Below, one piece after another: positions 27,852-36,262 of a DNA stretch of 64,000 bases. Source of the DNA: Aggregatibacter actinomycetemcomitans. GTDB taxonomy: Bacteria; Pseudomonadota; Gammaproteobacteria; Enterobacterales; Pasteurellaceae. The stretch's first letter is position 1; every line of letters begins with the position of its first letter. Made by a program: the position numbers and the translations under genes. Under the pieces are notes generated by a model. The model saw only the letters and a list, made by a program, of their open reading frames with translations, did no database searches and was not told the DNA's origin. Where the stretch lies: positions 1 through 64,000 of the forward strand of contig NZ_NRDF01000001.1 of assembly GCF_003130205.1 (NCBI RefSeq). The letters run 5' to 3'.

Positions 27852-29009
27852 ATGTCTCAACTGAAAAAAGAAGTTCAAAATCCACCGCACTTTTCGGTGG
27901 TGACCGATGATGCCGAATTGGCACGCGTATGTCAGGCGGCAAGACAGCAAAGTGCGGTCGCATTAGACACTGAATTTGTGCGGGTACGGACCCTGTATCC
28001 GAAGCTCGGTTTAATTCAACTGTATGGCGGTGATGAAGTCGCCTTAATTGATCCGACGCATATTCAGGATTTTTCGCCGTTTATTGAATTGCTTGCAGAC
28101 TCTAATGTAGTCAAAATCCTGCACGCCTGTAGCGAAGATTTAGACGTGTTTCAGCATTATTTCCAACAGCTGCCGCGCCCGATGTGCGATACCCAGGTGG
28201 TGGCGCACTTTCTGGGCTTTGCCGGCTCCACCGGTTTCGCTACCTTGGTGCAACATTATTTCCAAATTGAAATTGACAAAGGCGCGTCCCGCACCGATTG
28301 GCTGGCGCGCCCGTTATCGGATGCGCAGTTGCAATATGCGGCGGCGGATGTGTGGTATTTGTTGCCGTTGTATGAACAAATGCAGGCACAGCTGGCGCAA
28401 ACCGAGTGGCAAAGTGCGGTGGAAAATGAATGTGAATTTTTATTGAACAAACGGGCGCAGACAACCAAAGAGCCTGATAGCGCTTATTTTGCCATTCCCA
28501 ACGCCTGGAAGTTAAACCGATTGGAATTAATGCGCCTGAAACTGATGGCGAAATGGCGCATGGAAGAGGCGATGAGGCGCGATCTTGCGCTAAATTTTGT
28601 GGTGCGCGCAGAAAATTTATGGCAGGTGGCAAAAAGCAATCCGAAGCATACTTCTACATTGCTGGAACTGGGGTTAAGCACGGCGGAAGTGCGTATTCAC
28701 GGTAAGAAATTGCTACAAATTATCGATCAGGTTAAACGTATCGAGCCCGAAGATTACCCGCCGCCGATTCAACGGCTCGCCGATGATCCGCGTTATAAAG
28801 CCACATTGAAAGCCTTGCAGCAACATTTAATGCAAATCACCCCGCCGAATTTGCCGAAAGAACTTATTGCCGGTAAACGCAATTTGGAAAGCCTGATGAA
28901 ATGGCATTGGTTAAAAAATACTGAAGATGATTTGCCCGAGCTGCTGACGGGGTGGCGTAAGCCTTTTGGCGAGAAGTTGCTGGCGGCATTGAAAGCCTTT
29001 GATGAATAG
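27852..29009 (+). CDS. rnd: Ribonuclease D
   Basis: The 385-residue 3'-5' exoribonuclease matures tRNA 3' ends and other small RNAs. The DEDD catalytic residues lie in VALDTEFVR (Exo I), LHACSEDLDVF (Exo II) and LQYAAADVWYLLPLY (Exo III with Tyr). Two HRDC-like regions follow. Three uptake signals are within the coding sequence (near 27886, 27950 and 28411), an unusual density. Start 27852 gives a slightly longer N-terminus than E. coli, encoded partly by an uptake signal; a downstream GTG near 27897 cannot be excluded. Confidence 0.93.
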   Translation: MSQLKKEVQNPPHFSVVTDDAELARVCQAARQQSAVALDTEFVRVRTLYPKLGLIQLYGGDEVALIDPTHIQDFSPFIELLADSNVVKILHACSEDLDVFQHYFQQLPRPMCDTQVVAHFLGFAGSTGFATLVQHYFQIEIDKGASRTDWLARPLSDAQLQYAAADVWYLLPLYEQMQAQLAQTEWQSAVENECEFLLNKRAQTTKEPDSAYFAIPNAWKLNRLELMRLKLMAKWRMEEAMRRDLALNFVVRAENLWQVAKSNPKHTSTLLELGLSTAEVRIHGKKLLQIIDQVKRIEPEDYPPPIQRLADDPRYKATLKALQQHLMQITPPNLPKELIAGKRNLESLMKWHWLKNTEDDLPELLTGWRKPFGEKLLAALKAFDE

Positions 29010-29025
29010 CCATTACAACGAAAAG

Positions 29026-29085
29026 AAAAGTGCGGTGGATTTTTACAGCGGTTTAAAAACGCCTTGAAAAACCACCGCACTTTTT
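29026..29085. terminator. USS-pair terminator between rnd and the quinol peroxidase gene
   Basis: AAAAGTGCGGTGGATTTTT and AAAAACCACCGCACTTTTT form a nearly perfect long stem at 29026-29085. It can end both convergent transcripts. Confidence 0.85.
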
Positions 29086-29096
29086 GTTAGCCGGGC

Positions 29097-30482
29097 TTAT
29101 TGTAATTTCTTGCCTTCAAACTCACCATTGAGGCTTTCCAAGAAGGACGTAATATCATCAATGTCTTGTTGCTGCGGTTTGGCATTGCTTTGATATTTCA
29201 ACATAATACGAACGGCTTCTTTCAGATCTTTTGCCGACGCATCGTGCATATAAGGCGCGGTCAACGCAATATTGCGCAGTGATGGCACTTTGAAACGGTG
29301 CATATCATACGGATCTTGGGTTTGTGCGAAACGACCTTGGTCGGCATCGGTGAGCGGTGTGCCGCGATCTTTGAAATAATCGCCGTAAATACCCATGTAT
29401 TCGTAAGATTGTCCGCCCATGTTCACGCCGGTGTGACAGGTGTCGCATTTGTGCTGTTTAAATAGCTCGTAGCCTTTGACTTGTTGTGCGGTTAATGCGT
29501 TTTTATCGCCTTTCAGATAGCGGTCGAAATCGCTGTTCGGCGTAATTAAGGTTTTTTCATATTCGCCAATAGCGTTGGTAAGAGTTTCTTTGCTGATTTG
29601 CGGGTAGACTTGTAAGAATTCTTGTTTAAAGGCTTCATCTTGTTCAAATCGCGCCACAATCTCTTCCCAGGAATGGGAGCCCATTTCTACCGGATTTAAT
29701 GGCGGTCCGCTCGCTTGGTCGGCTAAATCTACGGCACGCCCATCCCAGAATTGCGCGAAGTTAAATGCGGCGTTGAAGACGGTCGGTGCGTTGATGCCGC
29801 CTTTTTTGCCGTCAATGCCGGTGGAGGTGTCTAAACGGTCAACACCGCCTTTGTCCAATTGGTGACAGGTGTGGCATTGAATCGTGCCATCGCCGGATAA
29901 ACGACCATCCATAAAGAGTTTATGTCCAAGAGCAACTTTTGCCGCATCGGTCATAATTTCATCGGGAATCGGTTGAATCAAACGATGGTTGTCGGTGCCT
30001 TCGGTATTTGCCGGTAAAAAGGCTTTACGTTGTTCACGAATCCAGTTTAGTAATGCGGTTTTTTCGTCTTCGTCAGGACGGCTTCCCCAGTGAATATGAA
30101 GAAATTTGGCAATCGGCATTTCGTCATTTTCAATAACCCGTTCAAGTTTTGCCAAATCCACTTCCGATAATTTGCTTGGATCTTTTAAGCCTTCCAGCAA
30201 CTTATTTAACAGGAATACACGGTTGCCTTCTTTGATGTCATTTTGCAACATGGAACCAACCAACGGAACATGGGCATAAAAGGGGAGTTCTGCATTTGGT
30301 GTATGGCAATACTGACAGCCGTTGTTAAAAAAGACTTTTGCGATTTTTTGTTGCTCGGCAGAGTAACTACCTTCGGCCAATAATTTTTCCATTTGTCCTT
30401 TATCATACTGATGAACGTACCCCACCACCCCTAAATAGCCGAAAATAGCGACAACCGCCGCTTTCAGTGCAAATTTTTTCAT
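29097..30482 (-). CDS. qpo: Triheme c-type peroxidase (quinol peroxidase / YhjA type)
   Basis: This membrane-anchored periplasmic enzyme (461 residues) reduces hydrogen peroxide with electrons from the quinol pool. An N-terminal signal anchor (LKAAVVAIFGYLGVVGYV) is followed by three CxxCH heme motifs: CQYCH in an extra N-terminal heme domain, then CHTCH and CDTCH of the di-heme cytochrome c peroxidase core. The third heme distinguishes quinol peroxidase, described in Aggregatibacter actinomycetemcomitans, and E. coli YhjA from classical di-heme enzymes. The start at 30482 is chosen because GGAGG lies six bases upstream; the ATG at 30488 directly abuts it. An FNR-like box lies 67 bases upstream, fitting oxygen control. 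Confidence 0.9.
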   Translation of the reverse strand: MKKFALKAAVVAIFGYLGVVGYVHQYDKGQMEKLLAEGSYSAEQQKIAKVFFNNGCQYCHTPNAELPFYAHVPLVGSMLQNDIKEGNRVFLLNKLLEGLKDPSKLSEVDLAKLERVIENDEMPIAKFLHIHWGSRPDEDEKTALLNWIREQRKAFLPANTEGTDNHRLIQPIPDEIMTDAAKVALGHKLFMDGRLSGDGTIQCHTCHQLDKGGVDRLDTSTGIDGKKGGINAPTVFNAAFNFAQFWDGRAVDLADQASGPPLNPVEMGSHSWEEIVARFEQDEAFKQEFLQVYPQISKETLTNAIGEYEKTLITPNSDFDRYLKGDKNALTAQQVKGYELFKQHKCDTCHTGVNMGGQSYEYMGIYGDYFKDRGTPLTDADQGRFAQTQDPYDMHRFKVPSLRNIALTAPYMHDASAKDLKEAVRIMLKYQSNAKPQQQDIDDITSFLESLNGEFEGKKLQ

Positions 30483-30548
30483 AATCATCCTCCAACATTT
30501 AAAAATAAAAAGGGGAAGGGATTATCGGTTAAATATGAGAGGAAATAT

Positions 30549-30562
30549 ATGATTCAAATCAA
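30549..30562 (-). promoter_or_regulatory. FNR-like box upstream of the quinol peroxidase gene
   Basis: On the minus strand the sequence is TTGATTTGAATCAT, matching nine of ten conserved bases of the FNR consensus TTGATnnnnATCAA. It lies about 67-80 bases before the qpo start. Regulation of E. coli yhjA by FNR supports the assignment, but binding is inferred. The rest of the gap 30483-30821 is AT-rich with no gene; a weaker similar sequence is at 30671-30684. Confidence 0.6.
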
Positions 30563-30821
30563 TAAATTCAATTTGAAAGAGCAATGGATGAAATAGATTT
30601 TAGTGATTAAATCTCTATTTAGAGCATTCACTATAAATATATTTTTATATGAGAGTATCTGTTTTTTAAGTTGATTTGCAAATTTTAAAAAATTTTTTGT
30701 AAGAAAATGGGAATGTCTCCGTCTAACGTTATGTGTGTGGGAGTTTATTATGACTTTTTCACTTCGTGCTTATTCAAGCAAAATATTTTTACATTTAATA
30801 CTATTATTTAAGGAGTTTATC

Positions 30822-31031
30822 ATGAAAAAAATTAATTTATTAACCGGCGTACTTGCTCTTACTATTGCATCATTAGCATCAGCTAGCACAACAAATATGA
30901 AAGAAAGTGTGATGCATTCAGACGATATTAAACAAGAGATTAGCTATAACATGGGAAATGATCTGGGAAGTATGAATTATCATAAACCGACTGTTAGAGA
31001 GTATGATAGACGTATGAAAGGGGATAAATAA
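30822..31031 (+). CDS. Small secreted protein of unknown function (69 residues)
   Basis: The gene has AAGGAG seven bases before the ATG. The product has a clear signal peptide (MKKINLLTGVLALTIASLASA), leaving a 47-48 residue charged, Met-rich mature protein (NMGNDLGSMNYHKPTVREYD) with no Cys. I do not recognise a family. It lies 56 bases before a DUF417/RclC-like gene on the same strand, an arrangement that recalls the E. coli rclB-rclC pair, where a small periplasmic protein precedes the membrane protein; sequence similarity to RclB is not evident to me. AT-rich DNA. Confidence 0.65.
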   Translation: MKKINLLTGVLALTIASLASASTTNMKESVMHSDDIKQEISYNMGNDLGSMNYHKPTVREYDRRMKGDK

Positions 31032-31087
31032 TTTTCGGAGGCTTATCATGAAATATGATAAGCCATTATTATACATGGAGAATTTAT

Positions 31088-31510
31088 ATGAAAGAAGTTC
31101 TTAGAAAGCTTTGCCTTTCTAATATTGATATTATCGTATTAAGATTTTCAGTTGTTTTTATTATCGCATTATTTGGTAATTATAAATGGTTTGATTTTGA
31201 GGTAGAGGCTTTAAAACCTTTAATATCTCCAACATGGCTAAGTTTTTTATATGAATTTTTGGGATTTCATGGAACTAGTTATTTGTTAGGTTTTATTGAA
31301 AGTGTTACTTATATTTTCTTAGTTGTTGGTATTTTTAAACCTAAGTTTGGCGTATTTGGTAGCTTGTTTACTATCGCTCTTGGTGTGGTAACACTTAGCC
31401 TTATACCGCAAATCGGTGTTAATGGTTTTATTATTAAAGATATTATACTTATTGGTTCCGGTCTTGTATTGTTAAAGCACGACCTAAATAAAATTCCATT
31501 TGTTAAATAA
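31088..31510 (+). CDS. DUF417 membrane protein (RclC/YkgB-like)
   Basis: This 140-residue protein has four likely membrane helices: LRFSVVFIIALFGNYKWF, then near 70-90, FGSLFTIALGVVTLSLIP and a C-terminal pair region near IIKDIILIGSGLVLL. KWFDFEVEALKPLISPTWL and GFIKDIILI are DUF417 hallmarks. E. coli RclC of this family is part of the hypochlorous acid resistance operon rclABC. Here it sits with a peroxidase and a DUF302 protein, which supports an oxidant-related role, but the mechanism is unknown. ATGGAG precedes the chosen start at 31088. A strong terminator follows. Confidence 0.8.
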   Translation: MKEVLRKLCLSNIDIIVLRFSVVFIIALFGNYKWFDFEVEALKPLISPTWLSFLYEFLGFHGTSYLLGFIESVTYIFLVVGIFKPKFGVFGSLFTIALGVVTLSLIPQIGVNGFIIKDIILIGSGLVLLKHDLNKIPFVK

Positions 31511-31518
31511 TTATAATA

Positions 31519-31556
31519 AATAAGTTCGCCTAAATTTAGGCGAACTTATTTTTGTA
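31519..31556. terminator. Terminator between the DUF417 and DUF302 genes
   Basis: AATAAGTTCGCC and GGCGAACTTATT form a 12-bp stem with loop TAAATTTA, followed by TTTT. It suits both convergent genes. Confidence 0.9.
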
Positions 31557-31579
31557 TTTATAAACTATTATAAAATAGC

Positions 31580-32071
31580 CTATTCAGTAACACTTTCAGT
31601 TATTAACTTCACCAGTTTATTCATTTTCTCTATATTCCCTGTCGTAACATTATGTTTTTCTGCTATAATCTCGTTTTTGTTTAGACTTACGAATATTTCA
31701 CCTTGGTTATTCTCCCATACCAAAGCTTTTAGTGGTAAATCAATAGCTAAAGTTGGAGATTCAATCATCATTGGAGTACCTATTTGTGGTTTTCCAAAAA
31801 CAATTACACTTGAAAATGGCATGCTCAATCCGGCTTCTTTTGCTGCAGCTTGATGGTCAATTATCGTGAATATTTTTATGTTCTTATCATTTAAAGCTTG
31901 CCGGATTTTTGCAATAGTGTTCTCTGCAGAATATTTACTTTTGAATGTTTTTAAATATAGACTGCTATTTTTTACTGATTGGTTAGACTCACTGTCAGTA
32001 TTGGACGCAGCCTGAATGCTTCCCGTTGATAAGGCAGTAATTATTGCTAATGCTAAAACTTTTAATTTCAT
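31580..32071 (-). CDS. Secreted DUF302 domain protein
   Basis: A 163-residue protein with a signal peptide (LKVLALAIITALSTGSIQAAS) and a DUF302 domain (SAENTIAKIRQALNDKNIKIFTIIDH, then PFSSVIVFGKPQIGTPMM and PTLAIDLPLKALVWEN). DUF302 forms a dimeric alpha/beta fold of uncertain function; in other bacteria it is found near redox and sulfur genes. It is exported here. AGGAG lies upstream of the ATG. It converges on the RclC-like gene and is divergent from a GH114-like gene. A possible FNR-like sequence (TTGACCTAAATCAT, 32157-32170) is in the shared promoter region. Confidence 0.8.
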   Translation of the reverse strand: MKLKVLALAIITALSTGSIQAASNTDSESNQSVKNSSLYLKTFKSKYSAENTIAKIRQALNDKNIKIFTIIDHQAAAKEAGLSMPFSSVIVFGKPQIGTPMMIESPTLAIDLPLKALVWENNQGEIFVSLNKNEIIAEKHNVTTGNIEKMNKLVKLITESVTE

Positions 32072-32280
32072 AAAGATCTCCTGGTTACAAGTCTGTTCTT
32101 CATTCTATACTTAATTTATATAGTTATCTGTTATTGATGAAAGATGTAAAATCAATTTGACCTAAATCATAGGTAGATAATTGCTTCTTAAAGTAGATCA
32201 GCATACTATTTTAATTTTCAGGTTAATTAATATATAGGCTAATTGCTGGTAGTACTTAAATTTTAAGAAAGGATCGTTAG

Positions 32281-33102
32281 ATGAGAAACAAGATTCAATT
32301 TTTGATGCTATTTAGCATATTTTTTCTTATATCTATATTTTTTTGTAGAGTGGCCCTTGCAGTTCCTTCAAAAAATGATAGCTATGGTGTATTTCTTGGT
32401 ATTAATGGAAATGAAGAAGATAGATTGCAAGGATATAATATTGTTGTGATCGATCCTGCTATGTTTCAATCTTCTCAAGTTGAGAAATTGCATGCCTCGG
32501 GGAAAACTGTGTATGGGTATATTAATATTGGAGCAATTGAAAAATACCGCCCGTATTATAGTCATTTTCAGTCAATCATGCTTGGTATCTATGAAGCTTG
32601 GCCGGATGAGCGATGGGTTGATGTATCCTCTCCGGTATGGCAACGTTTTGTCGTTAATGAGCTAGGAAAAAAGTATGCTGATATGGGGTTGGATGGTTTT
32701 TTCCTTGATAATGCAGATGTTTATTATCATTATCAAAAAAATGAAATATTTCAAGGGCTTGTAGCAATTTTGACTGGGCTTCGATATTATAATATTCCAC
32801 TTATTATTAATGGGGGAGATCTTTTTGTAAAAAAATGTATTAATCAAAATATCGTTTTAATTGATGGCGTTAACCAAGAAAGTGTTTTTACCACTATTGA
32901 TTTTAATAAAAAAAAATATGGAATCCAGCAGAAATCGGCAACAGCCTATTTTCAAAAATACCTAGAATATGTTAAAACTCATGGATTATCTGTCTATTTA
33001 CTTGAATATAATGCAAGTGAGGCGCTCTCAAAAAAAATTGACAAATATGCAAATGAAAATGGCTTTCTTTGGTATAACGCGAAGGGATTAGAGCTTCGGT
33101 AA
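32281..33102 (+). CDS. Secreted GH114-like glycoside hydrolase
   Basis: This 273-residue exported protein has a signal peptide ending near FFCRVALAVPS. The TIM-barrel motifs match the GH114 endo-alpha-1,4-polygalactosaminidase family: YGYINIGAIEKYRPYY, WPDERWVDVSSPVWQ, DMGLDGFFLDNADVYYHY and LIINGGDLF, with acidic residues placed as in the family active site. GH114-type domains occur in bacterial exopolysaccharide modification, including PelA, and in fungal biofilm enzymes. It may trim a self-made or neighbouring-species galactosamine polymer; the substrate is inferred only. The gene is AT-rich, has AAGGA upstream, and stands alone. Confidence 0.75.
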   Translation: MRNKIQFLMLFSIFFLISIFFCRVALAVPSKNDSYGVFLGINGNEEDRLQGYNIVVIDPAMFQSSQVEKLHASGKTVYGYINIGAIEKYRPYYSHFQSIMLGIYEAWPDERWVDVSSPVWQRFVVNELGKKYADMGLDGFFLDNADVYYHYQKNEIFQGLVAILTGLRYYNIPLIINGGDLFVKKCINQNIVLIDGVNQESVFTTIDFNKKKYGIQQKSATAYFQKYLEYVKTHGLSVYLLEYNASEALSKKIDKYANENGFLWYNAKGLELR

Positions 33103-33626
33103 CTTGTGTGAATACAGATATAATAAATAAAAAGTTAGCAGTTAATTTAATAGTTTTGATGTTAATAGCTAATTGATAGATTGTGAAGGATGCGAACTTT
33201 CGACTAAAAGATTAGAATTCCTTGCGCACAGGGTTAGTAAAAAAGTACTGGATTTTACGTAATGTACCCGGCTAATACGTTTGGATCCATCTACTAACGC
33301 TACTGAGTAAATCAACGTGATCGAGTTTTAAGTTGCATTTCTATATCAACAGTAATTTTTCCAATATCGCCAGTAAGAGTAAATGACTGTAGCAGTTTAA
33401 AGGTAGAAAAGCTTTATTATATTGTAGTGAAAACTACTATACAGCCCGAACAGAGTCAATCGTTTAACACATTAAATTTATTTTTTGATGTTGTGTAGGA
33501 TTTTTAACTATTACAAAAAGTGCGGTTGGTTTTTAAAGTGTTTTTGACGATGGATTGCTATATACAAACTTTCAGCTAATTGCTATCCTTTGACAGATAA
33601 CTGTCTATTATCTTAAGGAGAAAATT
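33103..33626. other. Intergenic region, possibly decayed coding DNA
   Basis: Positions 33103-33626 hold no intact gene. On the minus strand around 33200-33420 one frame reads LDHVDLLSSVSRWIQTY, a stop, then LRKIQYFFTNPVRKEF, a stop, which could be a worn transposase-like or other gene, but I cannot identify it. One uptake signal lies near 33518. The last ~15 bases supply the qmcA ribosome site AAGGAG. Confidence 0.35.
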
Positions 33627-34553
33627 ATGTATTTTTTAGATGGCTTACCAATCGCTTCCATTATTTTTATCGTGCTTGTCGGTGTTGTGCTTTATTCAAC
33701 ATTGAAAACGGTGCCACAAGGTTATAACTGGACGATTGAACGTTTTGGTCGTTATACCCGTACATTAATGCCGGGATTAAATTTTGTCGTTCCATTTGTT
33801 GATCGTGTTGGTCGTAAAATTAATATGATGGAACAAGTGTTAGACATCCCATCCCAAGAAGTTATTTCAAAAGATAATGCGAATGTCGCTATTGATGCGG
33901 TATGTTTCGTTCAGGTTATTGATGCGCGTAATGCCGCTTATGAAGTTAATCACTTAGAACAGGCTATTATCAATCTTACCATGACAAATATTCGTACGGT
34001 TTTAGGTTCCATGGAGTTGGATGAAATGCTATCTCAGCGCGATTCCATTAATAGCCGTTTGCTATCTATTGTAGATGAAGCGACAAATCCTTGGGGGATT
34101 AAAGTAACCCGTATTGAAATCCGTGATGTGCGTCCGCCACATGAATTAATCGCCGCGATGAATGCCCAAATGAAAGCTGAACGTAATAAACGTGCAGATA
34201 TTTTAGAGGCGGAAGGTGTGCGTCAGGCTGAAATTTTACGCGCAGAAGGTGAAAAACAATCCCGCATTTTGAAGGCGGAAGGTGAGCGTCAAGAAGCCTT
34301 CTTACAAGCTGAAGCCCGCGAACGTGCCGCTGAAGCGGAAGCGAAGGCGACCCAAATGGTATCCGATGCGATCGCTAACGGTGACACGAAAGCGATTAAT
34401 TACTTTATTGCGCAAAAATATACTGAAGCGCTAAAAGAAATCGGTGGTTCGGATAACAGTAAGGTCGTCCTGATGCCTTTAGAAGCCGGCAACTTAATCG
34501 GTTCCATTGCCGGCATTACCGAATTATTAAAAACCGATAAAAAAGTAAACTAA
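33627..34553 (+). CDS. qmcA: SPFH/stomatin-family membrane protein QmcA
   Basis: A 308-residue band-7 protein. An N-terminal membrane segment ([18 protein letters not shown]) is followed by [25 protein letters not shown], the SPFH domain, [20 protein letters not shown], and a coiled region with the repeat [13 protein letters not shown]-like units. It forms membrane microdomain assemblies that chaperone or limit membrane proteases; E. coli QmcA is linked to FtsH and HtpX. AAGGAG precedes the ATG. The nfeD gene follows after 22 bases, the usual partner. Confidence 0.92.
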   Translation: MYFLDGLPIASIIFIVLVGVVLYSTLKTVPQGYNWTIERFGRYTRTLMPGLNFVVPFVDRVGRKINMMEQVLDIPSQEVISKDNANVAIDAVCFVQVIDARNAAYEVNHLEQAIINLTMTNIRTVLGSMELDEMLSQRDSINSRLLSIVDEATNPWGIKVTRIEIRDVRPPHELIAAMNAQMKAERNKRADILEAEGVRQAEILRAEGEKQSRILKAEGERQEAFLQAEARERAAEAEAKATQMVSDAIANGDTKAINYFIAQKYTEALKEIGGSDNSKVVLMPLEAGNLIGSIAGITELLKTDKKVN

Positions 34554-34575
34554 TAACAAGAAAGTCGAGGTGGGT

Positions 34576-35022
34576 ATGGAATGGTTAGCAGATTGGGGCG
34601 TTTGGCACTGGCTTATTCTTGGTTTTATCTTGCTCATTGCCGAGGTTGTCATTCCCGGCGTTTTTCTTCTATGGTGGGGATTAGCCGCCATCGTTGTTGC
34701 CGGTATCATGAAATTTATTCCTGCCCTACCGCTTTCTGCATTGGCGGTAATTTATGCGGTTATCGCCATTATTCTCAGTATTATTTGGTGGCGCTATCAA
34801 CACGGTAAAGATCAAATTGATCAGTCTAAATCCGTTCTCAATCAACGGGATCATGCCATGGTAGGGGCGCGGGGAAAAGTCTTGACTATTGCCGAAAACG
34901 GCATTGGCAGAGGGGCTTTCGGAGATACTACATGGCGGATTAAAGGTCGTGATTTAGCGGTGGATGATATTGTTGAAGTTGTTTCTGTTGATAGCATCAC
35001 ATTGAAAGTTAAGAAAATTTAA
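34576..35022 (+). CDS. NfeD family membrane protein (YbbJ/QmcB-like)
   Basis: This 148-residue protein has two to three N-terminal helices (WHWLILGFILLIAEVVIPGVFLLWWGLAAIVVAG) and a C-terminal OB-fold-like soluble domain (GARGKVLTIAENGIGRGAFGDTTWRIKG). NfeD proteins are near-universal partners of SPFH proteins. A GTG at 34570 is in frame, but the GAGG at 34566-34569 is spaced correctly for the ATG at 34576. Confidence 0.88.
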   Translation: MEWLADWGVWHWLILGFILLIAEVVIPGVFLLWWGLAAIVVAGIMKFIPALPLSALAVIYAVIAIILSIIWWRYQHGKDQIDQSKSVLNQRDHAMVGARGKVLTIAENGIGRGAFGDTTWRIKGRDLAVDDIVEVVSVDSITLKVKKI

Positions 35023-35030
35023 GGAAAGAA

Positions 35031-35642
35031 ATGAAGCATTTAATTATTTCTGCACACCCCAATCAACAAAGTTTTAATCGCGCCATAGTAGAGCGTATTG
35101 TGAAAGCCTCTCATGAATTAGGGGCGGAAATCACGGTTCGCGATCTTTATACATTAAATTTTAATCCCGTTTTGTCTTGGAATGAATTAAGCGCTGGGCC
35201 TGAAGGCATTGTACTGGCGGAGATTAAATTTGAGCAAAATTTAATTAAAGAAGCGGATTTGATTACCTTAGTCTATCCCCTTTGGTGGATGGGGTTTCCC
35301 GCTATTTTAAAAGGTTATTTGGATCGGGTGCTCAGCTACGGATTTGCGTACCAAACGGAAAATGGCGGGTCGGTGGGATTGCTGGGTGATAAAAAAATGC
35401 AACATTTTATTACCATGGGTAACAATCTTGAGCATTATCAGAGCATCGGTTTTGATAAAGCATTACAAACCTGTTTAGTTGACGGTTTGTTTAATTTCTG
35501 CGGTATTACCGATATTCACCATGATATTTTCGGTGACATTCATTTATTGGATGAGGCGGGTTATCAACAAATTTTGGATAATGCGGCGCAAAAAACGCAG
35601 GAAAATCTGACCGTACTTTTGGCAAAGGATGGAACCAAATAA
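35031..35642 (+). CDS. NAD(P)H-dependent flavin oxidoreductase, flavodoxin fold
   Basis: A 203-residue cytoplasmic protein with the KefF/NQO1-like flavodoxin_2 fold: LIISAHPNQQSFNRAI (FMN/FAD phosphate region), LVYPLWWMGFPAILKGYLDRV (substrate and flavin region), and LLGDKKMQHFITMGN. It probably reduces quinones or acts as a regulatory subunit such as KefF; the partner is not in the window. AAGGAAAG lies upstream. It overlaps the next gene by one base (TAATG), suggesting co-translation. Confidence 0.85.
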   Translation: MKHLIISAHPNQQSFNRAIVERIVKASHELGAEITVRDLYTLNFNPVLSWNELSAGPEGIVLAEIKFEQNLIKEADLITLVYPLWWMGFPAILKGYLDRVLSYGFAYQTENGGSVGLLGDKKMQHFITMGNNLEHYQSIGFDKALQTCLVDGLFNFCGITDIHHDIFGDIHLLDEAGYQQILDNAAQKTQENLTVLLAKDGTK

Positions 35643-36205
35643 TGCAGGAAAGTGTGCAACTCAATAATTTTTCTTTGATTAGTCGTTTATTCGGCAATTT
35701 ATTCTACCGCCAACCGAAAGATCCCATTTTATCCGGCGTTTTTGCTTGGTTGCAGCAAGGCAACTTATCCCAAGTCTGGGCGTTAAACGAAGACAGCGAC
35801 GGTAAAAGTGCATTGGATGCCTTGCAAATACCCATTGATTTGACGTTGCTGAATCAAGAATATCAAAAACTTTTCGGTGAGTCGGGAAGTGTGGCGACAC
35901 AAATTTCTGCTTATGAAATTTCCGTTGAAGGTTTCAAGGATTTTCGGCAAATGCGTAACCTGCCTGAAGCGGACAATATCGATCATTTCGCCATGTTACT
36001 ATTGACGGCTTCTTGGCTGGAAGATAACACCGATTCATTGAGCGTCCAACAGGAACTGTTTGAGCGTTTTCTTCTGCCTTGTGCAGCGAAGTTTTTAGTG
36101 AAAGTTGAAAAGCAGGCGACATTGCCGTTTTATCGCGCTTTGGCATACTTAACCCGTGAAATGCTTTCTGCGATGGCTGATGAGTTGGATTCGGAAGAGT
36201 TATAA
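35642..36205 (+). CDS. TorD-family molecular chaperone
   Basis: This 187-residue all-helical protein has TorD/DmsD-family features: SRLFGNLFYRQP near the start, LNQEYQKLFGESG, ISAYEISVEGFKDFRQMRN (variant of the Y-PxESVY box) and DNIDHFAMLLLTASWL (the ExDHL motif). Such chaperones bind molybdoenzyme precursors carrying twin-arginine signals before export. No molybdoenzyme gene is next to it, so its client is unknown. It is coupled to the oxidoreductase gene. Confidence 0.8.
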   Translation: MQESVQLNNFSLISRLFGNLFYRQPKDPILSGVFAWLQQGNLSQVWALNEDSDGKSALDALQIPIDLTLLNQEYQKLFGESGSVATQISAYEISVEGFKDFRQMRNLPEADNIDHFAMLLLTASWLEDNTDSLSVQQELFERFLLPCAAKFLVKVEKQATLPFYRALAYLTREMLSAMADELDSEEL

Positions 36206-36230
36206 AATCGTTTAAACGCAGTTAAAAAAT

Positions 36231-36258
36231 AAAGGTGAGTTTTGCGTTCACCTTTTTC
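36231..36258. terminator. Bidirectional terminator
   Basis: AAAGGTGA (36231-36238) and TCACCTTT (36248-36255), with A- and T-runs outside, lie between the TorD-like gene and convergent lpxL. Confidence 0.8.
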
Positions 36259-36262
36259 ATAT

